From: Sanderia malayensis
Lineage: Eukaryota > Cnidaria > Scyphozoa > Semaeostomeae > Pelagiidae
DNA length: 64,000 bases
Reading direction: 5' to 3'
NCBI GenBank assembly: GCA_013076295.1
Contig: RQOL01000875.1
Location: forward strand, 106,090 to 170,089
Under the pieces are notes generated by a model that was not told the DNA's origin, made no database searches, and saw only the letters and a list, made by a program, of their open reading frames with translations. The position numbers and the translations under genes were made by a program. Positions 33,277-42,765 of the stretch are shown here, one piece after another (position 1 is the first letter of the stretch; the number at the start of each line of letters is the position of its first letter).

Positions 33277-33797
33277 TTCGCTTCTCAGTTCAAGTAAAAT
33301 GTGTCTCACCATCACAATATAGTGGGTTTTATAGCATTTGTACATAGTTTATATATAGTTATAGTTATAGTATTTGTACATAGCTCTTGGTATTAATCTT
33401 TTCCTGCACTTGACCATAAGAAAAAATTCTTATATATGTCAGATATATTTACTAACTTGTAGAAAACTGCAATCCGAAATAGAACAGATGAAAGTAAGTT
33501 ATAGTTAACAGTTGAGTTGCAGGCCACATGTTTTCATACTTTGGATTAACCAGGATAACAGAAGGAAACACTAGAGAAAAAGTTTCGTAATATTTATTTT
33601 AATTGAGAACGAAAGATAGACATTTGACACACAGATGTGTTTGAAGAAAAATTTCAGACCCTCAAATTTACCAACTTGCTCATCATGCTTATCACGTGTT
33701 TTTCATAGTTCATTTTACATGAACAAAAACTATAATGATTTTTCGTGCTCATTTAATGACTCGTTTTGTGTAGTGCTCTTACGTTCATCACGTAAGA

Positions 33798-34326
33798 GAG
33801 ACTAAACTAGCAAGAGTTAAGCAAATTATGGAAGAGCATCTTTCCAAACATGAAATGGACAAAGTTGTGTTTTAGTTTATTTATGCCGAACACGTCATAT
33901 TACTTCTGTTTTTATTTCGATTAGAATGAATGATTAGATTTGTGTTTGATTTGGAAATTATAAGAATTCTCAGAAAGGAATGCTTTGCTTTCATTGTTGT
34001 TGAAAACACGCGCTGGTTTGAGTATCGTATACAATAGAACAATAAAACAATAGATAACAATGATATGACGTCATCAAAACTAAACTTGCATTTTGTGAAA
34101 AAACGGCGGGGACAACCCCCAATTTTTTTCACGTAAATATATGTATTTTCACATGTAGATTCCGAATCAATTATCAGATTTATCCCCCGGGACCGTTTTG
34201 TTGGTGATTTTTGCACTTGCAACCAAATCGGGTTTCATTGAGAGGGCCTAAAATAGAATTTGCAACCCGATCGAGCTGCATGAAACTCGTTCGGGTTTCT
34301 GCAACCCGATCGAGTTTAGTATCCCT
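33798..34326 (-). repeat. Right terminal inverted repeat
   Basis: Reverse complement of 28635-29163. It carries a second copy of the last 26 codons of the HIRAN gene (frame ending EHLSKHEMDKVVF) with nothing upstream. Confidence 0.93.
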
Positions 34327-35212
34327 AGCTGACATGGGCGTATCAATCAATTACTTGCATTATTTACGTTTCCAAAACATGGCGAAGGTTGCAGATGTCC
34401 AATTTTGACTCGTCAGAAATGGAGTTCTTTTTATCTTAAGCCGCAAATAAAAACCATAAAATATGTTTTATTATATTTAAATTATCCATACAATATCTGG
34501 TATAGCTTTCAATCGTTTTACAACATACAAAATTGGTTTTTCCATGTGTGAATATTCACTTCCTTTCTCCTCATCTTGTGATATTTATGGAAGTTCGATG
34601 TTATTAGAAAGCGCCGGAACATGCCAGAACAAGCCAAGAACAGGCTGAACACGCCAAGAACAGGTCGAAATAATCGTTAAAAAGCCAACAGCAATCCATT
34701 GCAATCAAAACTAAGCTAGAAGATTCCAAAGTTAATATTGTAACTTCAAGAAAAGTTACTGAAATGGTAAGAATGGAATCTTTTACCTTAGTTATTGATT
34801 GCAATGAATTGTGGTTGGCTTTTTAACGATTATTTCGACCTGTTCTTGGCGTGTTCTTGGCTTGTTCCGGCATGTTCCGGCGTGTTCCGCTTTTTAGTAT
34901 AGTCAAATATTACATAAAGAAAAGCTTAAAGAATTACTGCATGCAGGGGAATTTCTTAAGGAGGACCTCTCTCAGTAGCTAGGCTAATCAAGGAGAGAAT
35001 ACCCCCTTTCGAAGGTGAGGAGAATATAATTGATTTACTCTATGAAAGTAATTTGAAGAGTTTCGGTTTCAGAAGTTTTTTGGTTTCAGAGAAATTGTGA
35101 AAGGGAACCTTTTACGAACTGTAATCATTTTCAATGAAATATGTTTTAAGTTTAAAATGAAAACTCAAGCATTAAAGTCTTTGTTAATGAGTTACGTTGT
35201 TTTATTCATTAG
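34327..35212. other. Non-coding stretch with a fold-back element
   Basis: Apart from the fold-back at 34609-34893, I see no gene here. Confidence 0.4.
34609..34893. repeat. Fold-back element, about 97-bp arms
   Basis: Arms 34609-34706 and 34797-34893 are inverted copies. Each contains repeated words GGAACA(T/C)GCC and CCAAGAACAGG. There is no coding sequence. It is probably a MITE or snap-back element. Confidence 0.8.
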
Positions 35213-35275
35213 AAGCAATGGAAGATATTCAAAAAGGCAAGAAGAAACAAGATGAGACTGCAGATGGTGTTCAAA
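35213..35275 (+). CDS. Orphan mini-exon (phase 1-1)
   Basis: Acceptor TTTATTCATTAG, donor A/GTAAAT, 63 nt, reading AMEDIQKGKKKQDETADGVQ. It has the same length and phase as the linker exon at 43277-43339. It may come from a second copy of the NLR-type gene. Confidence 0.5.
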
Positions 35276-35444
35276 GTAAATATGCCCCTTTCTGAAATCT
35301 TTTTGGTTCAAATTTATGGGAGGAACATGTTCTGGATTTTTTGTTTCTGGCAACAATCCTTTCAGTTCAAGTTGTGGCAATTATGTTTATGAAGGGTTTA
35401 AATGATGAAATAATTTAATTGACTGTTATGCAATTTATTATTAG

Positions 35445-35495
35445 ATTTATTGGATGGCAATGAAAGAGTAAGCCAAGATCAAGAATCTGTTAGAG
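35445..35495 (+). CDS. Orphan mini-exon (phase 1-1)
   Basis: Acceptor TTATTATTAG, donor G/GTAGGC, 51 nt, reading LLDGNERVSQDQESVR. The split codon joins correctly with the exon at 35213-35275. Confidence 0.5.
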
Positions 35496-36634
35496 GTAGG
35501 CCATTTTACTTTACTTTGGAAATTGATCCAGATTTCAATTTCATTGTCTTAGATGAACTTATTTTGTGTGATACTGTTATTCGAGCACACACGCACATAT
35601 TCTAGTTCTCCACAAAATGAGCTCATGTGAACTAAATGGTAAATATTATTTGAACTTGGTTACAACAGTCCTCTTGTAGCAGCAAAAGATAACAAATTTC
35701 CAAAAATCAATATTTTTGTTCATTTCACATTACTGTTCTTACTGAAATAAAAATGTAAAGCAACTGACCAGCTAATTTTGTGCAACAACTGCTCCAGTAA
35801 TAGGTTTGCAACAACATCCACTAGATCTTGGAACTCAAATAATCCTCAATTTTTCTTGAATTATTGGTGAATGAAAAATGTTACCACTTATAGTTGAGAA
35901 AGGCAGAAAGATGTTGAAGTGCTGATGCAATGAAGTTTTTCAGTGTTATTATTTAACAAATTAATTTATTTCAATGCACTGAGTAACGTGACGCTTGTAA
36001 AGTTTTAGAGAAGTTGTGATTTTCGGGGTAATGCCCAAGGAATTTTAAATGTTAAAGTTTCTTTAGATAATTCAATGTCTCTAATTGTTTTCGATTAAGT
36101 TATAACAAAAAATAGCAACTATGATAACCCAAATCAGAGAGCTGTGTCATGCTACAGACACTGAAAGAAACAATTGTTTTAATTTTTTTGGAGGTACATA
36201 TTTTCAAAATTAGCATGTGTCTGTCGGAATGAAGCCACATTTTTTGTTGTTTCATTCCGCCACACTCATTCTGAGTTTTTCTCCCATTTGAATAATGGCA
36301 CCCGGAAAGACTCTCCCTGTCAGTACCTGGCTTGCTCAAAGCTTCAATATTCCCACCATGAGCTTAAAAACTCCATTAACCTGCATTAGAAATACTGTTT
36401 CATGTCACAACTGTGACGTCACATCATTGTGGAATTTTTCGCAAGTGCCGAATCAAGGTGAAGTTTAACTAACTTATAGTTGTCAGTTGCACGTCAAACT
36501 TGCACTAAACCAATCAGTGTAGGTGTGGCTTTTAAGTAAGATCAAGAATCGATATGTCAAATTTCGTTGCACTAGCACTTTGAGCACCAATTGATAGCAC
36601 CAATTGATAATTTGACTTAAAAATTTGTCTTTTT
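35496..36634. other. Intron or intergenic stretch, nothing recognised
   Basis: AT-rich, no convincing frame or repeat. The gypsy element begins directly after it. Confidence 0.4.
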
Positions 36635-36867
36635 TGTAACGTATTCGGGTTCGGCAGAACAGAGACGAAGAGATAAATATAACAACCTTGCTTGTATCTC
36701 AAAATCACCAATCTGAATCTTAATTTACGATTACCACATACATATGTGTGTTAGAGTCACATGCATCTGACTCATTGTCAGGTGCACATGACTCTCAAGT
36801 TTTATACAATTGCATAATAATAGGAATAATAATGATAATGATAATAACAATAGATCGATTCGTTACA
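36635..36867 (-). repeat. 3' LTR of gypsy element 1
   Basis: 233 bp with TG/CA ends; about 97 per cent like its partner by eye. Confidence 0.93.
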
Positions 36868-36894
36868 CCACCCCCCTCCTTAGAATAAAAGCAA

Positions 36895-39800
36895 TCAATG
36901 TGTAATGTACTCTCCAAACCTCGCAGGGGGTCTTATGTTTTGCCTCAATCTATAAGGGTGTTGTTGGGGTAGAAGGTTTCGTGCTTGCCCTAACGTTCCT
37001 TGAGTGTTGACGTTCCTGGGGGATATAGTTATCTCACCAGTTTCACGAACGGGACAAAATGGTTCTCCGAGCTTAAATGGGACAGCGCAGCGTTTCACGT
37101 TGTCACGGTGGACTGTCATATCCTTTCCATCCTTAGAGCGTATCTTATAGTTAACCCCTTGCTTTGAGATTATCTCATATGGGCCAACCCATCTCCCATC
37201 AAATTTCCATGATTTAGGACGGCGTAACCAGACTGATTGACCCAGAGAAAGAGGTGTCCAATTACCATGAGAAGGGCCCCGGCTTCGCTGGTCGAGTCTA
37301 CTACGAGCTAAATTTTGCTGTGCTATTTTCTGCAAACTACTGAGATGGGTTCTAAGCGACTCGCGATATTCAAAATGTGTTTGAGGGTTCTTGAGGGGTA
37401 GGCCCAGGTATAATTCTAAAGGCGTTTTAGCTATGCGGCCAAATACTAATTTATAGGGACTGAGGCCTGTAGACTCGTGACAACTGGTGTTGTAAGGATA
37501 CACAGCGAGGTCTACCCATAAGTCCCAGTCATCCTTATGTGAGGAAACAAAAGCTGCAAGCATTTCCTGCAAGGTCCGATTTTGGCGTTCGACAAGGCCA
37601 TCACATTGTGGATGATAGGCTGTTGTTCGAGATTTATGAATACCCATGAGATCACAGACTTCTTGCATCAAATTGCCTTCAAAGTTCCTCCCTTGATCAG
37701 AGTGAAGGATGGTAGGGGGGCCAAAGCGAGAGAAGACTTTAGAAACGAGGACCTCAGCGACAGTACGGGCTTTCTGATCTCGAGTGGCAAAAACCTCGCA
37801 CCATTTGGTGAAGTGGTCCATTACAACAAGAAGATGTTTGTTACCACCTGTCGTTTCTGGCAGGGGACCCGTGTAGTCCATGGCCCAGAAAACAAATGGT
37901 TTGTTAACTTCAATAGATTGTAGTGGAGCACGACGGTGGCGTGGATCTAATTTATTTTGGGCACATATGTGACACCGGGTGACAAAATCAGTAATTTGAA
38001 GGGCCATCTGAGGCCAATAGAAACGTTCGCAAGCGTGTTGCAAGGTTCGCTTGACGCCTAAATGACCGGAAAATGGACTACAAATGCCTTGCAGAACGGA
38101 TTCAATGAGAGACGTGGGAATAACAAATGCATACTTGGGGAGCACATTGTCAGGATCAAGGCGTTTAACTAGAAGGCCGTTATGAACAAAGAGATTGTCC
38201 CAAGCATGCCAAAAGACTTTTAACTGGGGGTCGCTAGACCAGGCAAAAAGGGGTGGCTTAGGGAGACCCAGGGATTTGATTTCGATTATTTTACTAATGC
38301 AAATGTCTTGTCTCTGGGCTTCTTGGAGACTGTGATCAGAGTGTGTGGTGGTGGCGCAGGTAGTGGTGGCACTGAGGGGTAATCGTGACAGAGCATCAGC
38401 ATTGCCGTTGGCAGTACCAGCCCTATGTTTAATGTCAAAACGAAATTCTTGAAGTTGCATCACCCAATGAGCCAGTCGACTTTTAGGCTCCATGGAATGC
38501 AACCAACGCAAAGCGCTATGGTCTGTGACAAGAGTGAAATCACGGCCCAAGAGATATACACGAAAATGATCAACGGCAAAGATAACAGCCAAGGCTTCTT
38601 TCTCTGTAGCTGAATAACGTTTTTCGCGATCAGTTAGGGGTCTACTTGCATAAGATATGGCACGTTCATTGCCAGAATGGTCAATCTGAGTAAGAACAGC
38701 CCCTAAGCCGAAATCACAAGCATCAGTCTGTAAAGTAAACCGTTTGTCAAATTGCGGGTAAGCCAGGACAGGGGCTGTACATAAGAGATTCTTTAGGGAA
38801 AGAAAAGCATGTTGCTCGGAAGTGCCCCAAGAAAACCGGGTGTTTTTCTTTGTTAAGGCCACCAATGGTGTAGACAAGGAAGCAAAATTTGGGATAAACT
38901 TTCGATAGTAGCCAGCAAGGCCCAGGAAGGACCGCACCTGCTCAACAGTTTTAGGCTCAGTAAGATTTGTAACGGTTTTGATTTTGTCTGGGTCAGTATG
39001 AACACCAGCTTTTGAAACCACGTAACCCAAATATTGTACACTGTTAGCCCCAAATTGACACTTGTGTGCTTTGACACGTAGGTTATGTTGGCGAAGTCGT
39101 TCTAACACAAGAGATAAGCGCTCGCAATGCTGTTCTAAGGAGGCTGAGGGAATGATAACATCATCAAAATAGCAGAGGCAGGTTTCATAAGTTAAACCTG
39201 AAAGAACAATTTCCATGACACGTTGAAATGTAGCACACCCATTAGAAACCCCGAATGGCATACAAATAAACTCCCACAGCCCATCTGGTGTTACAAATGC
39301 TGTCTTTTCTCTGTCCTTGGGTTCCATACTAATTTGCCAATAGCCAGATCGAAGGTCTAATGTACTAAATAATGAGGCCCCTTGAAGTGAATCCAACAAG
39401 TCATCAACCCTAGGCAAGGGGTGAGCATCTCTCTGGGTGACTGCATTTAGTTTGCGATAATCTACACAAAATCTAAAAGAGCCATCCTTTTTCTTGACTA
39501 GTACAATGGGAGAGGCCCAGGGAGAGTGACTTGGTTGGATTACCCCTTGCTGTAGCATATCTGAGATTTGGTGTCTTGTCTCATCTCTGTAAGCATATGG
39601 TAATCGTCTAGGATGTTGTCTAATAGGGGTGGCATTGTCTGTCTCGATTTTATGAGTGACCACATCAGTATGACCCAGGACTTTGTCATCAAAAACATCT
39701 GAATAGTGTAACAGGGTTTGCAAAATGGTGTCTCGCTGAGAAGGGGCTAAGGATGGACTGATAGAATCTTCTAATTGTTTTATAAGCTTAGGGGGTATCA

Positions 39801-40233
39801 TTGTAGATGTGGCACCAACTAGAGATGATTGGCTACTTACTGAGGGAAGAGGATATTCTACAACAGGGCAGAATTCACTAATTTTCATCCCAGCAGGCAA
39901 TTCTGTATCAAAACTAGCAACATTCATCAAACGCACTAAAATAGAACGGTTATCAGCATGACTGACTGAATAAGCTGAAAGGACGTGGTTATAAGGCAAA
40001 TCTACATCACTTTCTGAAACGGGGGCTATCATACCTAACTGATCTTTATAACTTTTAGGCAATTGTGCACGAACTAGAACTTCTGTACGACCAGGAATAC
40101 AAAGACCACTTGTCAAGGTAACGGGGGCAGGTCCTCTATCAAAAGACTGAGCTAAGTAGCAAGAGTCTACAGAAACAGACTTAGTTGACACAGATGACAC
40201 AGGAGAATAGCTAGAGATGCCAGGGGATAACAA
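36895..40233 (-). CDS. pol: Gypsy 1 pol: RT, RNase H and integrase
   Basis: One open frame of about 1110 codons. RT motifs include FCVDYRKLNAVTQRDAHPLP and YFDDVII. The RNase H region has TLQTDACDFGLGAVL and ends ADALSRLP. Integrase has an HHCC-type zinc region (SGHLGVKRTL, CHICAQNK) and a DDE core (WAMDYTG, HSDQGRNF, VERQNR), then a chromodomain-less C-terminus (VWLRRPKSWKFDGRWVGPYE). It makes cDNA and inserts it. Its frame differs from protease and overlaps it by about 67 nt, so a frameshift or re-start is needed. No stop or frameshift is seen within pol. Confidence 0.93.
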   Translation of the reverse strand: MLSPGISSYSPVSSVSTKSVSVDSCYLAQSFDRGPAPVTLTSGLCIPGRTEVLVRAQLPKSYKDQLGMIAPVSESDVDLPYNHVLSAYSVSHADNRSILVRLMNVASFDTELPAGMKISEFCPVVEYPLPSVSSQSSLVGATSTMIPPKLIKQLEDSISPSLAPSQRDTILQTLLHYSDVFDDKVLGHTDVVTHKIETDNATPIRQHPRRLPYAYRDETRHQISDMLQQGVIQPSHSPWASPIVLVKKKDGSFRFCVDYRKLNAVTQRDAHPLPRVDDLLDSLQGASLFSTLDLRSGYWQISMEPKDREKTAFVTPDGLWEFICMPFGVSNGCATFQRVMEIVLSGLTYETCLCYFDDVIIPSASLEQHCERLSLVLERLRQHNLRVKAHKCQFGANSVQYLGYVVSKAGVHTDPDKIKTVTNLTEPKTVEQVRSFLGLAGYYRKFIPNFASLSTPLVALTKKNTRFSWGTSEQHAFLSLKNLLCTAPVLAYPQFDKRFTLQTDACDFGLGAVLTQIDHSGNERAISYASRPLTDREKRYSATEKEALAVIFAVDHFRVYLLGRDFTLVTDHSALRWLHSMEPKSRLAHWVMQLQEFRFDIKHRAGTANGNADALSRLPLSATTTCATTTHSDHSLQEAQRQDICISKIIEIKSLGLPKPPLFAWSSDPQLKVFWHAWDNLFVHNGLLVKRLDPDNVLPKYAFVIPTSLIESVLQGICSPFSGHLGVKRTLQHACERFYWPQMALQITDFVTRCHICAQNKLDPRHRRAPLQSIEVNKPFVFWAMDYTGPLPETTGGNKHLLVVMDHFTKWCEVFATRDQKARTVAEVLVSKVFSRFGPPTILHSDQGRNFEGNLMQEVCDLMGIHKSRTTAYHPQCDGLVERQNRTLQEMLAAFVSSHKDDWDLWVDLAVYPYNTSCHESTGLSPYKLVFGRIAKTPLELYLGLPLKNPQTHFEYRESLRTHLSSLQKIAQQNLARSRLDQRSRGPSHGNWTPLSLGQSVWLRRPKSWKFDGRWVGPYEIISKQGVNYKIRSKDGKDMTVHRDNVKRCAVPFKLGEPFCPVRETGEITISPRNVNTQGTLGQARNLLPQQHPYRLRQNIRPPARFGEYITH

Positions 40234-40721
40234 TCTGGCAGGAGAGGGGTCTTACCATGGGACCCAACAAGCAAATAGGAACCATCTTGATTACAAGAAA
40301 GTTTGAGCTTGTTAGAGGTTAAGAAATCCCAGCCCAAAATACATTGTAATGGTTGAAGAAGGTTATTAGATACTAAAAATTCGCCTGGGTACGAAATGCG
40401 ACGATTGTCTGGAAAGAAGAGTTCAGTCCGTATGACACCGTGTACTGGAAGAGGTTGGCCAGTGATACCATAACATTGCTGGTCAGTGGCGTGAAGTTGT
40501 TTGGGCCTAAATTGTTCATAAATCTGGCGAGAAATGAAGGACTTCATTGACCCAGTGTCAATTAAGGCTTGGACTTTCACTCCACCCAAGGAACAATAAA
40601 TGAGGGGCTGATCAGACAGAGGAGGTTGGATGTTTTGAGAAACGGTAAAAATACGGGGGTGACCTTCAACCCAGCCCGTCATTGAGGCACCCCGTTGAAG
40701 TTTAAAGAATACATACCTCAT
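40167..40721 (-). CDS. Gypsy 1 protease region
   Basis: Starts at ATG 40721 that overlaps the gag stop as ATGA. The retropepsin site ALIDTGSMKSF and the later CILGWDFL motif mark an aspartic protease of about the usual size. It cleaves Gag and Pol. Overlaps pol at its 3' end. Confidence 0.88.
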   Translation of the reverse strand: MRYVFFKLQRGASMTGWVEGHPRIFTVSQNIQPPLSDQPLIYCSLGGVKVQALIDTGSMKSFISRQIYEQFRPKQLHATDQQCYGITGQPLPVHGVIRTELFFPDNRRISYPGEFLVSNNLLQPLQCILGWDFLTSNKLKLSCNQDGSYLLVGSHGKTPLLPDCYPLASLAILLCHLCQLSLFL

Positions 40722-41200
40722 TGATCATGCTCGTTCTGTGGACTATTGTTGGCACAAGCCTGGGTGGTGTGTCCCCAACCATAACATAATTGACATTGAG
40801 AGTCCCACGGACAGTCCTTCGCAAAATTTCCTAGCATATGGCAATTGAAACATCGTTGGCTTCGTTGTGAGGCATTGCGTTCTTGACGTCCAGGCGTAGG
40901 CCATCTTCCACAACCACGGAATCCATTGTTGCTGTTGCGGAAGTTTCCTGACGAAGGCGGTGGACGGGATTGACGTTGCGGAGGGGCAGGGCCGTGCGGT
41001 GGAGTGAATGCAACCCGCAATTCTTTCTGGTCAGCGGCTAGCACAGCGACAGTAGCGGTCAGCTGGGTAATCGAGGCGGCTAGGGAGTCATCGTGACTGG
41101 GGCTAGCAGCATGAGATGCGGACTGGATAGCATGCACGTGTTGAGATGACGCAACATCAGGATGATGAATTGCGCGAAATCGTTGGACGAATGACGTCAT
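40718..41200 (-). CDS. gag: Gypsy 1 gag, C-terminal part with zinc knuckles
   Basis: 160 codons. Two knuckles, CFNCHMLGNFAKDC and CQLCYGWGHTTQAC, follow an R/P/Q-rich linker and bind RNA. The ATG overlaps the stop of the upstream gag frame as ATGA at 41197-41200. The same frame change exists in gypsy 2. Confidence 0.88.
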   Translation of the reverse strand: MTSFVQRFRAIHHPDVASSQHVHAIQSASHAASPSHDDSLAASITQLTATVAVLAADQKELRVAFTPPHGPAPPQRQSRPPPSSGNFRNSNNGFRGCGRWPTPGRQERNASQRSQRCFNCHMLGNFAKDCPWDSQCQLCYGWGHTTQACANNSPQNEHDQ

Positions 41201-41652
41201 GTCTGCAGCGATGGGGTAGGATTACTTTCCAAAAGACGCAGGCGAATATCAGAAAGGAGGCCCTTCATAAATTGGCGAGCCAAGAGGGCATCTCTTGCAT
41301 CATCCTGTAGGGCGGTGTCAGCCTTGCGAAGCATTTTTTTGAGGTCCCATAGAAAGAGAGAGGGGTCCTCGTTGGGGCGTAAAACTCGTTGCTCGAATTC
41401 AGAAAAATGTCTCTCTCGATCGACAGCAGGGCACAGAGTTGCATAGAAATTTTTTGTGAGATCAGCGTACGTACCTCTCTGATCCCCATCCAATGAATGA
41501 TAGTAGGTGGCGGCAGGGCCACGTAGTAAGGTAGGAAGAACCTTCAGCTTGTCTGCGTCCTTCCATCCATTAGCTGCGGCACAGCAATCAAACTGGCGAA
41601 GCCAAGAAACAAAATCGCCAGAATCAAATTTTTCCGGTGTAATCGATGCCAT
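41197..41652 (-). CDS. gag: Gypsy 1 gag, N-terminal part
   Basis: 151 codons starting MASITPEKFDSGDFVSWLRQ. The segment with FYATLCPAVDRERHFSEFEQ and RPNEDPSLFLWDLKKML is the capsid-like fold of gypsy Gag. It ends in ATGA shared with the next frame. Confidence 0.88.
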   Translation of the reverse strand: MASITPEKFDSGDFVSWLRQFDCCAAANGWKDADKLKVLPTLLRGPAATYYHSLDGDQRGTYADLTKNFYATLCPAVDRERHFSEFEQRVLRPNEDPSLFLWDLKKMLRKADTALQDDARDALLARQFMKGLLSDIRLRLLESNPTPSLQT

Positions 41653-41706
41653 AATAAATTAGTAACTGCGATAAATGTGTCGTCTGTTCTGTACCTCTGT
41701 CACCAG

Positions 41707-41939
41707 TGTAACGTATTCGGGTTCGGCAGAACAGAGACGAAGTGATAAATATAACAACCTTGCTTGTATCTCAAAATCACCAATCTGAATCTTAGTTTAC
41801 GATTACAACATACATATGTGTGTTAGAGTCACATGCATCTGACTCATTGTCAGATGCACATGAATCTCAAGTTTTATACAATTGCATAATAATAGGAATA
41901 ATAATGATAATGATAATAATAATAGATCGATTCGTTACA
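41707..41939 (-). repeat. 5' LTR of gypsy element 1
   Basis: 233 bp, followed on the minus strand by the primer-binding-like site CTGGTGACAGAGG. Confidence 0.93.
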
Positions 41940-42137
41940 CTTTATCCATGTTCAACTGAATTTCCACGGGGTTATTTTTGCTGAGGATATTTGATTTTAC
42001 ATTAGACTCTAGATTTTTTTAAATTATGCATTTATGTGCAATTATATACCCAATTGTGATATATTTCCCACTTTGACATGTTTACATGGGTACCTAATGG
42101 CAAACAGCATACTAATGACAATTTTTTTCTATTCATC

Positions 42138-42765
42138 ATGGAATTGGAAGAAAAAGAAAATTTTCACAAGTTGGCAAGAATTATTCTGGATGTACTTCCC
42201 AAGAATCTTCGTCAGTTGTTTAAAGACAAATGGGGTTTAAAATTTCCGAACAACAAATGGGATGATACAACAGCAAGTGGTGCATTCTTGTTAAGTCAGG
42301 TTCCAAAGCATGTCAAGAAACCTATGCCAGATATTTCAAGTAATCTGAGGAAAGGGGACACCGCTAAATGGGATCCTACTACTCTCTTCTGGGTGTTTCT
42401 TTATTCTGGGCTAAAGTTGATTGCACCTTGTCGTGTTGGGGGACCAATAGCTCTGCCCTTGTTGGAGAGTGAATACATTAATATGGTGAGAGAGATAAGA
42501 AATACGTTTTTTGCGCATGCACATCAAGCATCAATAAAGAAAGATGATTTTGAATACATAATGGAAAAACTCAAAACTCAAACACAATTTGGTGGAGCAT
42601 CACTTAAAACGGAATTGGAGAAAATTGAAAATTCACCTATTGAGACAGAATTAAGCATGAACCTGAGGCAACAACTTGAAGACCAGAAAAAAGCAAATAA
42701 TGTCCTTGAAGATTGGTTGAGAAATCTAGACACCAGACTTGATAGCATTGAAAAGACTTCAAGGG
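42138..42765 (+). CDS. NLR exon 1: DZIP3-like HEPN domain
   Basis: 209 codons from the ATG at 42138 (MELEEKENFHKLARIILDVL). The W-x-P-T-T-L-F-W-V-F region and the helix REIRNTFFAHAH carry the R-x(4-6)-H HEPN motif near residue 120. HEPN domains are often RNases. The C-terminal quarter is coiled-coil-like (MNLRQQLEDQKKANNVLEDW). No acceptor precedes it, so it is a first exon. Ends at phase 1 (G/GTATGT). Confidence 0.75.

Larger units (their letters stand above)
28635..34326. mobile_element. 5.7-kb DNA transposon with 529-bp inverted repeats and three genes
   Basis: Near-identical terminal inverted repeats (28635-29163 and 33798-34326) differ by about one substitution and one indel. They begin AGGGATACTAAACTCGATCG. 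The palindrome AGCT flanks both ends and may be a 4-bp target duplication. Inside are a HIRAN-domain gene (minus), a large zinc-ribbon protein, probably the transposase (plus), and a PHD-finger gene (minus). The frames are intact, so it may be active or recently so. I cannot assign a superfamily; the probable transposase reminds me of proteins annotated DUF6589. Confidence 0.85.
36635..41939 (-). mobile_element. Ty3/gypsy retrotransposon 1, 5.3 kb, pol intact
   Basis: LTRs of 233 bp (36635-36867 and 41707-41939; TGTAACG...CGTTACA) differ at about six positions. On the minus strand a TGGTGACAGAGG primer-binding-like site follows the 5' LTR and a purine tract AAGGAGGGGGG precedes the 3' LTR. 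Order gag, protease, RT, RNase H, integrase fits Ty3/gypsy. I see no clean target duplication (TTTTT versus CTTTA). Confidence 0.93.

Noticed and set aside
33179..33345. A longer PHD exon reading past 33178 (SKEVSQHHTGPMKPVF)
   Set aside because: Using the later CAG/GTGTAA donor joins to an immediate stop. The donor at 33177 keeps the frame.
37582..38613. Plus-strand ORFs within gypsy 1
   Set aside because: Shadows of the intact minus-strand pol frame.
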